DNA of 64,000 nt from contig NC_059408.1 of the NCBI RefSeq assembly GCF_905220565.1, forward strand, positions 6,944,508 to 7,008,507, read 5' to 3'. The notes under the pieces are model-generated. The model saw only the letters and a list, made by a program, of their open reading frames with translations, had not been told where the DNA came from and ran no database searches. The position numbers and the translations under genes were made by a program. The stretch comes from Melitaea cinxia (lineage: Eukaryota; Arthropoda; Insecta; Lepidoptera; Nymphalidae). Positions 45,215 through 58,944 of this stretch are shown piece after piece; the first letter of the stretch is position 1; the number at the start of each line of letters is the position of its first letter.

Positions 45215-48200
45215 TTTTAAATAAGAATGATTTTAATGACCGTAAACCCGTTTATTATACATGGTACATGGTATTTAGTACAATAACGTAAATAAGATTT
45301 ATATCAGCATCGTGGACGACGCACAATCATACCATTTTTCCTACAACGCTATAAAAATGTTACTCACGATTTACGTGTAAATTTCATCCTTCATATTATT
45401 TACACAAAATGAAGGATTTTAAACTGAAAATACTTTAATTTTAGTAGCAGTTCCAGTGAAATTTTATCTCTTATAAACATATAAAAGTACCATTACTCAA
45501 TGAGTAAGTGTTATCGTTCTAGAAGCCTAGAAAATCCAAATAAGATTCGGTTTAAACTTTCGACCTATTTTTTAAAAGTGGGTTACAACAAAGACAGCCC
45601 AACATATATTTTTTTTAATTATAAACTAACCTAAATTTTTGAATAGTCCGTGTTAATGGAAACTTTGTATTATGGTTTAATTTATTTCAATTAGTTAAAA
45701 CAACTAACAAAATGAAGAAAGCATTTTTTCTCTTTTTATTTTTAGTAATGTATACGTTTATGTACATGTGTATGCTATGATACATTTTAAAATTGAATAA
45801 ACCCTCGTTTCAAATTCTCGTTTAAATGTGCTCAAGAAGAGCGGTAATAACGTCCAATCGAAAGACTTGTTATTTAGTTATCCGCGTTCCGTTTTGCAGG
45901 ACTATTGTGAAAACGGCTCTTCATCTGCAATGAATAGATAAATCTTCTTTGCTCATCAATATGATATCAGCAATATTGTTGTTTGAAAAGTACATGTCAT
46001 TTCAAAACGTATTAATAATATTAATTAATTTACATCATTCAGTTTACAGTAATTATTTAGCACAAATCAGGCAACAACTCGAACGCAGAGGGTCATTTTA
46101 TGGCTTAATAAATATATGATATAATATGATGAATAGTAGTCGTCGTAATCGTAGTAATCACTCATAATATATGAACGATTTTCTCGTGCCACTTTTTTCA
46201 TTTCATCTTGTTCAAATGCTCAATTTGAGGTTTTCCTTTCAGAGTCTATTTTTAGAGAGCACTCGAATAGTTTCGCGCCTTTTATAAAAGAGCACCTGTT
46301 GTAGCGACGTGAAAAATAAAATAGTAATTTTAACGCAAACCTTTTTGATAGAAACTTCGAGTAGGTACACAAGAACTGTCTACAATTGTAATTGAAAGCA
46401 AAAAGCATGCCTCGCCTTATTTAACTTCTAAATACTATTTTGAATCAATATGCCTTCGTTTTTTATCGGAGTTCCGAAATCATCTTATTTGAATAAGATA
46501 AATCTTTATATTTCATTTTGACAATAAAATCTTTACGTAGCGTAAAGGAAAACATAAATAGTTATCTCAGTCAAGCAAATTGGTCGAAATAAAAAGATCG
46601 CGTTGCGTCATATCCTGGGAAGAAAAAAATGGTCTCGTGGCGATCCGAGAAACGTTTTAGTGAACCTTTCTCGTTATCAGACCGTGACAAAGAGAAAAAT
46701 CGGAAGTCCACTACATTCCTCTATTGCCCTACATCCTGCGGGCCAAGCCTTATGATCTAATGATGCTGAAATACAGTTCGGTAACATTTATTTTCATAGA
46801 TGGTCGTAGGAATGAAATATATATAATAAATGATCACACTGAGATTTTTTGTCACTGGATATCATTACTATTACGTTACGAGAAAAATGTTTACCATGTT
46901 CTTTTCGTAACAAATTTCTCTAAGTACCCACTGACAACTGCCTTGCCTTCCATATTTTTTTGAATTTTTATTCGAAGACAATAAAATATAGTTTAAGTTA
47001 AGAGATATCAATATATTATCAAAAAAGGATTATGATAAAAGAAACTTAATCTTGTCTTACTTCTTTGTATAAATTAAGGGTTGTCATACCTTACCATATT
47101 TTATGGAGATAGTAATTGAATTAAAAATCTACAAAAAATATTAAAATACATTAATTGTTACAAAATAGAAAATAAATGATTTAACTATTATGATTAATTG
47201 CTCGAAAAATACATTTCACATTTTAAATCCAGAATTAAATCCGTACGTATTCTTATTTCTAATTCAAACGTAGAAACAGAGACAAAGAGTAGAATAAAAG
47301 TAAACATATATCTGTATTACATTTAGCCATTTCAACCACAATGTTAGAAAATTAAACTGCAGTGCAGATCTTTGTACAAGGAATCACGGATTCTTGGTTT
47401 TGTTTCGACTATTTTGTTTTTATTCCAACATTTTTTTTCTTTTACAGTATATTGATGATGGTTGGCAGGAATCCAAGTTACTTAACTAATCTATCTATAT
47501 CGCTCGCGTCGGACAAGAGGTTTCATCACCGCAATCTGTCTCTGGTTACACACTCCATTTAACCATAGCAGCGGTGTAAGATATCATGTTGTACATGTAG
47601 GATTTGTGGTCTAGCATTAGAGTATTTGCTTCTGCGGGCGGAGATTGTTTGTTATCTAAAGTACTGCTGTGCAATACATTTATTGCGGATTAGGACTGCC
47701 AACGATATAGGTACTACTTCATATTTCCAGTTTTAAGAGAATTTCGTTTCTAAAGTAAAGTAGTGGCTTTTAGAATAATTGCTGTACAAAGATATTAAAA
47801 CATTGAGATTTATTCAAGAAAGTATTTTATTTTTAAGCGCATTTGATAAGTATGTAAGTTATGCTGAAGTCACAAATAAACTGTAGGAGTTAAATTCGAT
47901 ACGCAGTATATTTTTAGTGCTGAGTCCTCAACGTCAGTTTCCAGGTAATCTTAATTGAAATTCGTGTGTTTGAATTCGTCTTGATGCTTGTAACTTGGCA
48001 ACTTTCGTCAAACTAATAGCTACAAACGAAATATGCATGAAAGAAGACACTATTTTCATTTTTTTTTTCTTTCATTTGGTCGGATTTAGATGCGGAACAC
48101 ACTGGGCTGTAAATAAAACTGCTTTTTTGTCTTTGATGAAGTACTTTTGAATTTTACGAGTAGGTATGTAACTACATAGTAAAGGAAATAGGTAGCGAAA

Positions 48201-50175
48201 GACACTCTAAAGGATTTGAGATATATTAAATAATAAAATATAAGCCTAATAAGCGTATAATACTTGTTTCTATTTTGATATTTGATATTTCAGCATTAAT
48301 TAAAATTAAAAAAAAAAAAACGATTGTCTTCATTGTCATAAACTCAGAACAAACAATAATTATGTTACTAAAATCATTTAGAAAATAAATATTTGCATTA
48401 TATAAACATAACCCTGTACCTACTGTTTTTATTATTTAAATAACAATAAAAAAAAAAATAATAGCTAATATTAAAAACTCTTAGCACGTTTATCATTTTC
48501 ATAACGGCAAATAAGAAAGGGAATTTCGCCGGAGGGAACACTAAACGTATACAATCTGTGGAATATGGTGTCACAAATGTCCAAAAGATGTCTCCAAGGT
48601 CGCAAGAGAACAGAATTAAGGCCAGTTTACTGACCTAATATTTGACGAGGATTATTTCGGACAGTGTAGTTTATATAACAGTTTTTATTGATAAAATAAC
48701 CGTCATATATTTTTAGTTAGTTAGTGTATTATTAATTTTATTTAGAATTAATCAAGTTGATTGTTGCTGTTTTCTCATTTTTCATTTGTTTAAGATTAAT
48801 TAACTGTTCCGGTTTTCAATCAAACGAACTGTTTTCCCGCCGTTATCAAAACGAAGAACGGAACTATTGCGTAAATGAGCGCAACAATTCATTATGAGAA
48901 CTATTCATTAAAAACAACGCAAAACAAAAAATGTAGATCAGTGATGGACTGATAACACAATGTACGGTATTGTAGTAGATACACATACATTAAAATATTT
49001 TCATTCATACAATGACGTAAGTCAGCACGTTCACGACGAGGCATGCCTAACATTGCCTCGTGTTCTTTTCAGTATTGCGCCTCTTGGGTATTACGTACGC
49101 TTCGCTTATCGATTCCACAACACTTACACGAAATTACGGCTTTTAAGTACATTACTTTTAAATTTTCCGTTATAAAAAAACGGATACATCGATTTTCTTA
49201 TAATGTGTTTTACGTTTATTACATAATTGCATTAGAAAAATTCCTTTAGATTTGGTATTTAACTTGAGTCAATAAGAAAGTCCAAAAAATGGAGTATTCT
49301 TTTAAGAAAAAAAATAGCCTTTGATCAAGAAAATGTTATTGATATTAAAATAATGACTAAAAATCTCCCTGAACTCATAATACAAAACAATGAGCATGTA
49401 GCCACAGCATCGGAACACGGTGCAGTGTAGGTATGATGAAAAATACGAAACTAAGCATAAAAAAACTAGTATTAATGTAGATAACTTCTAAAAAGTGATA
49501 TAGGGACAAACTTGCTGGGTGCACATTATACTACAACGCAGTGATATTCATACGCGTGTATTTTCCAAATCAAATGAATCGTACAACGTTGTATCAAGCG
49601 GGTGAGTCATTGAATAGAGCGCAGATAAACAAGACGCATCCTTGGCTTCGTTTATTGCCATTATTATTCACAGTTAGAGCACTGCACTAGTTAGTATTGT
49701 ATTTTGTTTACAAATGTTTACATTGGTCGACCTTTTTATCGATATTTTTATCGAATAACTCAAACGTGACAGCTTTACTCTCATTTTTAAATTGGTAACT
49801 AAATTATAAACCGTAAGAAAGACGACACATGTTATCGATAGATCGATATTGCGCTATTTATTTGTATGGTGCGTATGTTAATAGCGATCGTTAAACAGGC
49901 AAGAACCGTCTTGCAAGTGTAAGAGTATTAAATAACAATAATGCGTCAATAAACAAGCTGCATCCTCGGTTTAACTTATTCAGAGTTTTAATATTATTTT
50001 CTTAATGACGATCATTGCTTCTATATATTATGATATTTCACTATCACATTTTTTTTGTTATTCGTATTGTGACATTAATGAAGTTATTTGTTGTGCATGT
50101 TTGTTACATGTATGTTATATTACTAAGTGATATTATTATGTTAACACACACAAAAAATACAACAAATCAAAAACC

Positions 50176-50247
50176 AAAAAATAAATGGGTTCAGCTGTTC
50201 TCGAGTTATAAGTGTTCGAACAAACCCGACTTAGTTTTATATATTAA
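50176..50247 (-). mobile_element. Helitron-like 5' end fragment
   Basis: The minus strand reads TCTTAATATATAAAACTAAG, GTTTGTTCGAACACTTATAA CTCGAGAACAGCTGAACCC, the 5' portion of the CTCGAGAAC type. No 3' end found. Confidence 0.5.
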
Positions 50248-52687
50248 GATGAAATTTTCTGGTACCCGTCTGTTACGATTATTTATGACCAACTAATGTA
50301 TTGATTGTAATTCTACTATTAGTGTCTGTTGGGTAGGAAAAAATTAAATTGTATCGGTCTGAAAATTTATATTAATATAAGTAAATTTTAATAATTTAAA
50401 CATAAATAGCCCGTAACATTTCACATAAACTTATGCTATTGAATTTAGTCAACAAGGATACTAAACAATCAAACCTTAATTTCTTTTTATTATGGATAAA
50501 AGGAAATTCAGATAAATTTAAGCGTTGTTAATGTGGTTAGTAATAAACAAGACGTTTGTAAGGCTCTACCGCCTGGGGTGTTTTAACTTCATGTTTCGTA
50601 ATAAATACCTTAAGGCGCTAAAATTATCTTGTCTATTCTCGATAATAAAGGAATCTTATTACATGACATTCGTGACACATATCAGACTGTAACTGATTGG
50701 TATGATAACTCCTAAGGTAAAACTAGGGATTGCAATCTCGCACCTCATTCAATCCTGCGGGGTTATAGAAATGCTAGGTTTACTTGGTAGCACCTAATAA
50801 GTAAAATGTATAAGTAATATATACGCACTCAGTTTAATTATTGTTCTAAGAAATTTATTCTTACAAGAAGACTCAATACTATCTATTTTTGGATATGTTA
50901 ATAAATATTTTAAGTTTTACAGAACTTGCTAATTTCAGACCCAACTTTTATTAGCATGTACATAAATGCTTAACGTTAAGATAAATTCAAAACAAACAAA
51001 GTCATCTCTTTGGATGATTATTTCTTCGGTTTCATAATATAGAAAAAGTAATAGATCAAAGTAAAATCCGTTTAAAATTTTCAACAATGGATATCTATCA
51101 TATACTTATAATTATATTTGTAATATTTTATTAATGTTTAGTTTTAACGGATAGTTTCTTCTACTGTATATTTGTACACAATGGTGGTAAAGCCATTTAA
51201 ATCAATAAATAACAGTTATTAAAATTGATTTCGCTTAAGGCAATATCGACGCTATCGGATTTAAATGAATGTCATTTTCATAAATACTATCAGTCTGTGG
51301 TTGGTGGTGGTGTGGTCTTGTTGTAACAGTTAGATCGTTAAAACTATTTACAAAAAGGAAATTATGAAGAAATTATCCAATGAATTTTATTTTGAAACAA
51401 TGTCGCCGAATACTTATTAAAGATTATTTTTTTAATCAATGGAATATAAAAAAAATAATCGATTGTTTCTATGAAAAACTGAACGTTTTGCATAAATTAA
51501 ACAACAATACTCTTAAAACAAGTATTGTTAATACTTCTCTCATTCACAAAAATGTCAAGTAATTGATCGAGACTTTTCCGTTGGGCTTTCTCGGTGGTTA
51601 AGGTCACGGTCAAATTAAATGGAGGCTGTGAGTGGACGGAAATCGCGTCTTAATAGAAAAAAATCGTGTGGCGAAGTTAGTAAAAAAAACAATGAATATA
51701 TCGATTAATAGAAGAAATAATACAAAGACTTATTAAGAAAACATCTCGATTTTGATGTTTGTCTTTATTGGATAACCCACTCTCAATAACAATATCAAAG
51801 TAAATATTTTGTGTCTCCGTTAAATAGGGATTTATTATTACAATAATAATTATTATGATAATGTTTTACTACATTCTATTACAGCCGAAAAAGGTATGTT
51901 AGATTCTAATACGTAAAAATTTTTACTAAGTTAAATTTTATTACTATAAATAATAAAACAAGAAAGAAAGTAATATAAAAAAACTATTAAAATTGTTATA
52001 CTGACTGGTAGTCACGCTAAATAAACTCCGCTTTTTGATAAACTATCCTATTCTAAGCTTGAAAATGGATGCTCATTTAAGCGAGGGTTATAAATTGATT
52101 GTCATTATTCTCCCGATAATACCTAGCTTCTACAGAGCTGCCGCAAAACGCCACAAATCTTGAGATAGAATACTGCCATCACTAACAAGAATCGATTTAT
52201 CGACGTCTTTATTATGATTTTACATATTCCTCGAGGCTATAATTCAAGAAAGAATTTGTTCTACTTTGAACATAAATGAAGCTACTTGAACCGGATTCAT
52301 ACGAAAGTATAGGCTACTGATTCTTCGTTTGACGTGCATATTGTTTTGTTTGTTTTAAAATATATCCATTCACTAAAATATTGACCGAAGACTTGAAACG
52401 AACAAAGTTTGTGTTCTTTGGGGATAACAGTAAAAATATTCTATTAGAAACATACCGTAATAGTCCTCGAGACAGAAAAATTCGATTTTTTGAAGTGTGT
52501 AATCAGTTTTTGTTTCTTTTTTACATTTCGAACGATGAAAACACACAGAATACTAGATAGATATACACATTTAAAAAATATGGGGTTGCATCCTAGTTTA
52601 AATATTGGTATTATATGTGATAGGCCTGTAATGCGTTTGCTTGTCTCGTCTTATAGAAAGACGTCGCGAAGTAAGTACTTACTAGAT

Positions 52688-53039
52688 GGATTTCGTATCG
52701 CTTCAGCCTGTAATATCCCACTACTGGGTATAGGCCTTTTTCCCCATGTAGGAGAAGGATCAGAGCTTAATCCACCACGCTGCTCCAATGCGGGTTGGCG
52801 GATATATTCCCTACTATGAGTAACGATCGCTATCAGGTGTACATGATAACAACCGGGACCGACGGCTTAACGTGCTCTCCGAGACACGGTGGGGAGACCC
52901 ACTAAGACTGCACAAACACCCAGACCACGGCAAACACCTGTATGGCCAATACAAATGTTTGTCATGTGCGGGGATCGAACCCGCAACCGCCAGCGCAACA
53001 GGTACAATCCATGACTGAACGCGGCGGCGGATTTCGTAT
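52688..53039 (-). repeat. SINE2, complete copy with 11-bp target duplication
   Basis: The body CTTCAGCCTGTAATATCCCA through AACGTGCTCTCCGAGACACG to the tRNA-like head at the right, whose minus strand has the B box GGGTTCGATCCCC (52971-52983). The insertion is bracketed by GGATTTCGTAT at 52688-52698 and again at 53029-53039, a target-site duplication typical of LINE-driven retroposition. The 109-codon frame at 52490-52819 runs across its edge and is not a gene. Confidence 0.9.
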
Positions 53040-53531
53040 AGGTATATAAATAATATGTAATATAAAATGAAAAATATAGTCGTTTTTCCTAATCATACCA
53101 AAACGAAGAAAAGCTTATAATTTATCCTTAATTAAAGTATATTTTGAATACTAATTTTTGCAAAAATTTCTTCAATATATTAAATAATATTTATAAAAAG
53201 TACTAAGTTCTTTTCAACAAGAGCTAATGTCCAGATGTGCAATAAATCATTGTCATTTAAATATGCCGCTCTCTTTTTATAATAACTAATTTTTAATTTT
53301 TCGCTAGAGAAAAATTGTCGAACAATTAGGTACATTTTTAAAATTAGTTTATTAGTTTTTGTAATTTCTGAAATATCAACTAGACTAGTCTGTGCTCATT
53401 GATTTCTGTTCTTTTTTATCCTACTTACTAATTAATATTAATCAAAAGAGTACTTAATCATTCTGAAAGTACATTTTATCTTTTTTTTGCGACTTTACTG
53501 TTGTTACTGACATTGTAATGTCTCTCTTCGC

Positions 53532-54629
53532 CCCGCATGCAGTGGCGTGCATAAAGTTTTTAGACATAGTAGGCAGTCAAAAAAAATATGAACAGCCACA
53601 CTGCACCTACTTTCTCGCAATTTTTTCCTAATTTCAATTTTGTTGGGAATAGAGGCTTTTAGATAATTTCAAGAACAGACAAGTAATACGTACGTACGTA
53701 CAAGTAATAATTATTACACACGTAAAGTGCATTTAAACTTATAATAATGCAGGCATACAAATACACGTACAGCAGCCAACTGATACTTATCAAACAAATC
53801 AGTTACTGGATAGACTGATGTGACCTCATAAGGCTGGCACTAATTGGCTCTGGCTGGAAATCATTGATAACACTATTAATTAGTTACGAAATTGTATGCT
53901 TAATAAAAGTACTTCTTTATTTATTAATAAATGAAAAATTTTAATGTCATTGTTATTTATATGTTAAATCGATACGCCTGAAGAATTTTTAATTTATCCG
54001 TAAAATCGAATGTGTTGAATTTGCATGCACTATTTACTTTCATCAAACACACGTCTCTGTTACATATTTCACAAGTAAAGTTATTCATCACTAATATATT
54101 AATATTTTCATTAATAACAAGAACGCACAAACGAAAAATTCAAAGCAAATAACTACTATTACGAAATTACTGTGTGAAATGTTGCGATTATGCGACCGTG
54201 TCAAAAATCATAATTATTGGTAAAAACGGTATCGAATTCAAGACAGTTTAATTTGACAGGTTATTCTTAGGCTGTGCCTCCTGTCATGGATAAACCGACC
54301 AATGTTAAAAACACAATACTTTTTTCGTATTCCATATGACGCGCGATATTATAAAATTGTAGGATTTTACAATGTCCTACTGCCATTGCTAACATTTTGT
54401 TAGCGATTGTAGGCAGAAGTTTCATGAAATGCCCGTCGTCGATTCGCGCGATGCGCTGATATCGCATATATGACGGCGAATTTTTCAATTGAAGCGGATT
54501 TACATTGAATTATGGTTTATGTCTTTTTCAAAAATATGTAATGTTCGTGTTTTATATATCATTTTTAGTAACATGACAAGGTAGACAGTGCCTTTCTGCC
54601 TATATAGAATGCACGCTACGGCCCGCATG
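53532..54629. mobile_element. hAT-like element, 1082 bp, with 8-bp target duplication
   Basis: CCCGCATG at 53532-53539 and 54622-54629 flank an element beginning CAGTGGCGTGCATAAAG and ending ATGCACGCTACGG; the ends are inverted repeats at 10 of 12 positions. An 8-bp duplication and CAGTG-type ends fit the hAT superfamily. Inner words AGGCAG (left) and CTGCCT (right) extend the symmetry. No transposase was recognised; the 73-codon minus frame at 54267-54488 inside it has no recognisable motif. Probably non-autonomous. Confidence 0.82.
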
Positions 54630-54699
54630 ATGGCGATATCTTGTAAAACGCTAAAGAATTTTACAAGCTTGAAAATATACCTTTCATGCTTTTAGTTTC

Positions 54700-54930
54700 A
54701 AATGGTGCGGGGGCGCCAGATGGTTATGTTAGACTCCTACTGACTAAAAAATCCACCACGTGTGAGCAGTCGTCTGCCTGGGTGGGGCGAGATTGGGTCG
54801 TGCTAGCATTCGCAACTTCGCCCCGGCGGTAGACCCGGACGAAACCTCCGGGCCCCGGCACAATGGTGGGGGTGGCCTTGTTGTGAGCGAGACATGTGGG
54901 GTCGTGTCGTCCGGCCGGTGGAATAAGTAA
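54700..54930. repeat. GC-rich repeat remnant, unclassified
   Basis: A GC-rich stretch (GGTGGGGCGAGATTGGGTCG, CCCCGGCGGTAGACCCGGAC, CCTCCGGGCCCCGGCACAAT) beginning about 80 bp after the hAT-like element. It has no splice-flanked open frame. It resembles coding or 5' debris of non-LTR elements in composition only. Confidence 0.5.
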
Positions 54931-55321
54931 TACCTTAGAATCTTAGATAGGGTTAATGAGGGCTTGATTCCGGTTCATCACTCTTTACGCTTTTGTATTA
55001 AAGGGTATTTAAGATAACGTATGGACGGCAATATGCTAAATCATTTTTTTCTCGTGGTACATGACGCACCTACTAGATTTTCCTTTCGGCGTTACTCGCG
55101 GTTAGTTTTAATTCGGTCAGATTCGTGGATATACATTGTTTTCGTTACGGTCTCAAGATATTGATTTGTGTTATAGATCTTACCACTTGAAACCCTTGTT
55201 AACAAAAGGGCTCTCGAAGCTTTAAGCTTACACAAATTATTCAACTCTAGAATTCATTTTGAGCTTCTGTTTATTAAGAACACTATAAATTTAGAGACGT
55301 ACTCTTAATTTTATAGTTATA

Positions 55322-55528
55322 CTAGCTGACCCCGCAAACGTTATTTTGCTATATATGTTATTAGCCCCTTAACCCCCCTCCCCCGCCTATAACATAGGGA
55401 TATGAAAAATAGATATTGGCCGATTCTCAGATCTACCCGACATGCACACAAAATTTCGTAAAATCGATCCAGCCGTTTCGGAGGAGTATTGTAACTAACA
55501 TTGTGGCACGAGAATTTTATATATAAGA
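55322..55528 (-). mobile_element. Helitron-like element, 'AACGTTTGCGGGGTCAGCTAG' end
   Basis: The minus strand starts TCTTATATATAAAATTCTCG, has CCGAAACGGCTGGATCGATT and ends AACGTTTGCGGGGTCAGCTA G|T. The 3' CTAG/T agrees with the other families here; the 5' flank is T rather than A. Confidence 0.7.
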
Positions 55529-57129
55529 AGATAACGTTGAAATTTTTTGTGAATTTTGTGTACATATATATGAAATTTTGTACTATGTAGGTACTTACTG
55601 TTTTTTCCTCAATATTCCAAAAATTATTAATTGTGAATAACAGGAAAAGTTTTTTTTTTTTTTTGTTGTAATTTTCATATGTGTTTACGATAAAAGCACG
55701 TTTTATATCCTTAACATTCTCTGTGCAATTTAAAATCTTAGATATTGCACACATTGAATAAGTTCTCTTTCTGATTATACAAAAAAAAAAAAACATGGCC
55801 AAATTTTAATTGCCGGCAACGGGTACATGTTTGCATTTCTTCGTTAAAATAAGATATCAATCTAAATAACCGTACAAGAATTAATTAATTATTCGTCTGT
55901 GTAGCCGGTCTCGTTTGTCAATCGTTGATTTCATCGATCGAACGCATGACATTACATTGACGACCTAGTCATTGACATCTCAATATAAAAAAAACCAAAA
56001 CCTGTCATGAAAGGTTTATTCCACCAATTCTAGATGCGACAAACGGTTTCACCTGCCTAATATCCGATCCCGTGGGACTGTCGGGATAAAAATAGCCTAT
56101 GTGTTAGTATGGATCATCAACTACGCTAAGTTTTATCAATAATTGCAATCGGCTGAGTAGGTTTTGCTTGAAAGTGTAACAAATAAAAAAGTCCTCCCGA
56201 GACCATAGTTGCTGTAAAGTATCCGAGACGTCGGACATCTAAAAAACCTAATAAACTGCGATAAAATCCAAAAAAGTTTCATTATAATGAGTGCTATTCG
56301 GGTAAATATTATAAAACAATAAGTGTAACAAATATCCATTCTCACAACCTTTTGCATTTCATTTTTGTAGGTAACAAAAAAAACATCACATATTTATAAA
56401 AAACAACGGATGGTAAATAATTAATTATATTATTTACGCTTCAAATTATTTTTTATCAGCCTTAGGCTACTTCTGAATAATGAGTAAACAATTTTTTTAA
56501 TTAATTTTTTTGTTTTTACTGGTCACATAATACTGTAATGATATATTATATAATTATATAAAAAAGTATTTTTGTTTGCGTCTACATTAACGCGAGCATA
56601 AAATGATGACTATAATAATATAGATATTATATTTATATTATTGCATAATTACTTCAGAAGTTGTTTTTTTTAGTTTCGTGTATGAATCTAAGTCGACATA
56701 TTTTTGTCTTGGTATCTTACCGTTTACAAATATAATAACAATTTAATATTGTATCTGAAAATAAATAACATAATAACTTACTGTATTTAAAAAATATAGT
56801 ATCAAAGTTACAAATATAGTTTTAAAGTTACATTTTAATAAATATTTGACATAATTGTGATGTATCCATCACGATAGACAGAGACGCTATTTTAATTAAA
56901 TGTTAATGTTGAAATTAGATTAATCTTCATTAATCAGAAATGATTAAGCTCCAACCCTTCCCTTTCTCTTCAGCTGAGTAATAATATTACTATGAATCAT
57001 TATACCATAGAATTATATTTTCAACGTAACTGTTTCATCATCACAATTATAATTAATTATCATTTAATTTTGAGAAATTAATTAATTGAAAGTTTATCGT
57101 CTATAACGCTCTTTATGCAAATTTTTTAA

Positions 57130-57433
57130 AAAGTTTTTATTTTTCACTAAACGCATATAGATGTATTATACACGGTACATATATCAAAATAACATTTTTT
57201 ACAATTTTTGTCTCTCTGTCTGTCTATCTGTCTGTTTGTCTGTTTGTTCCGGCTAATCTCTGAAACTAGTGGACTGATTTTGACAGGACTTTCACTGGCA
57301 GATAGATAGCTGATGTAGTAAGGAGTAGCTTAGGCTACTTTTATTTTAGCAATTTATTTATTTTATAACTCTGCGAACTAAACAATAACTTTTTTCTTAA
57401 ATTTGACGCGGACGAAGTCGCGGGCATAGCTAG
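57130..57433 (+). mobile_element. Helitron-like element, 5' part decayed
   Basis: Homologous to 31623-31944 from the GCATATAGATGTATTATACA region onwards: TGTC-rich tract, GGACTGATTTTGACAGGACT, AGGAGTAGCTTAGGCTACTT, and the end GACGCGGACGAAGTCGCGGG CATAGCTAG|T. The first blocks of the family are lost. Confidence 0.82.
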
Positions 57434-58635
57434 TGCTTAATAAATTTAAACCTACCTGAACACTTTAAAATGCACCTAAGTACATCTTACAAATATTTTG
57501 AAATTTTAAAAATTCGCTATTATGCATTTGTTTGTTATTTTATATATAAAATAATAAAATAAGCTTTGTTTATGTAATATATATCTATGACCGAACGACG
57601 TCACAACGATTATTTAAGTTTGTAACATCTTCTGCGTTAGTTTCATAAGTAACCAATTATTGGTTGAACTAAACTAATCGATTGAACATATAACGAGATT
57701 GGAGCACAATCAATTTCCTGCACGGCCTGTGGAATTTTCCAATCGTACGAATAACTAGTAGGATTCGTTTAATAAAATCCGATATAAGGAATCAGGGGGT
57801 AGGTGGTCGAACAAATCGCAGTGCAATAAGCTCCGTACATTTGATTTTCAATGACCTGTACAGAGGTCGTACACGTGTCCTTAAATCTAAACATATCTAT
57901 ATGTAATGTACAGTTTTAGTTATATTGTACATTGTGTTTGCTATGCTCTCACAGTTTCATCCGCGAGGACGCTGTGATGTGGTCATTGTTTACAGCTGAA
58001 ATAATTTGAATAACAAACTTTTCAAATCAAACGAGAAACAATAAACTGACCAACTATTTATTTCCAGAAACAGGATGTAATAATACATTATATTACAACT
58101 AATTATAATAATAATACTTTAACAGTAGCCATACAAAACTCGAGGAAAGCCGCGTGGTCTATCTTATTTTCTTCCTGATCGTTAAAGTACTAAAACAATC
58201 ATTCTTGCTTTAAGAGTAGGTAATTTCATTATTGAAATTATCGCATGCACGTACGAGTTTGTTTAAGCGTGTATTAAAATTCTAAGTTGTTGAATCTATG
58301 TATACGAGTATATATATAAAGGAATATATTCCTTTGAGTTTGTATATTTGTATAGTACCTTTTTTATAGCAGTAGTAATATGTATTGTTTTAAAAAGATA
58401 TTTTTAACACTCCATAATAGTCACATATAAAAGAAATATTTAATTTTAATTTTATGTATAGGAATTGGTAAATAACTTTAAATGTCGTTTATTTGTTTTT
58501 TCAGGTAGTTTAAGGGTTTTTATAATTTATTTTTGTATCAATGTATGAAGAAAAATTTTATAATAAATCTTTGTTTTTTTTCAGAGCAACACATTGTATA
58601 ATTTTCCGATTCCAATTTTAATTAATCAACTAATG

Positions 58636-58801
58636 TCTTATATATATATGAATGTTTATCTGTATGTCCTTTATAGCATCTTAAACTATGCATTTGATAA
58701 TGTCATTATCTTTAGCAGTGTTGTGCATGAGGCCACCCACAAAAACCTTTCGAGTTGGTATGACCAAAAAAAGCGTAGCAACGCGCGCATGGTACAGCTA
58801 G
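58636..58801 (+). mobile_element. Short Helitron-like element next to exon 5
   Basis: Starts TCTTATATATATATGAATGT and ends AAAAAGCGTAGCAACGCGCG CATGGTACAGCTAG|T. Same family as 4259-4382. It ends 143 bp before exon 5. The 70-codon frame at 58594-58806 is produced by it. Confidence 0.72.
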
Positions 58802-58944
58802 TTTAAAATAAAGTTTGAGCAATTGTTATTTATAGATGTCTATTTTCAGCAATGCGTTGATAAATCTTTCACTGTCAGGCTAAACGCCTATTAGATAAAT
58901 AATTCGCCTGTATATTAAAGCATAATAATTATTATTGTTGACAG

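Larger units (their letters stand above)
41215..58944 (+). other. Pde11 intron between exons 4 and 5 (17.7 kb)
   Basis: Phase-2 intron, donor GTAGGT, acceptor TTGTTGACAG. It contains Helitron-like pieces, the pogo-type element 42892-44935, a complete SINE2 with target duplication, a hAT-like element and a GC-rich repeat remnant. I see nothing recognisable in 41641-42890 (except a 13-bp imperfect hairpin at 42147-42178), 45215-50175, 50250-52687, 53040-53531, 54931-55321, 55529-57129, 57434-58635 and 58802-58944. The 153-codon minus frame at 55341-55802 is low-complexity and partly Helitron. Confidence 0.85.

Noticed and set aside
54267..54488. 73-codon frame as hAT transposase remnant
   Set aside because: Position inside a hAT-like element is suggestive, but no hAT motif is visible in the translation.
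55341..55802. 153-codon minus-strand frame
   Set aside because: The longest frame in the window, but low-complexity with Lys, Phe and Ile runs, and its 3' part is a Helitron-like element.
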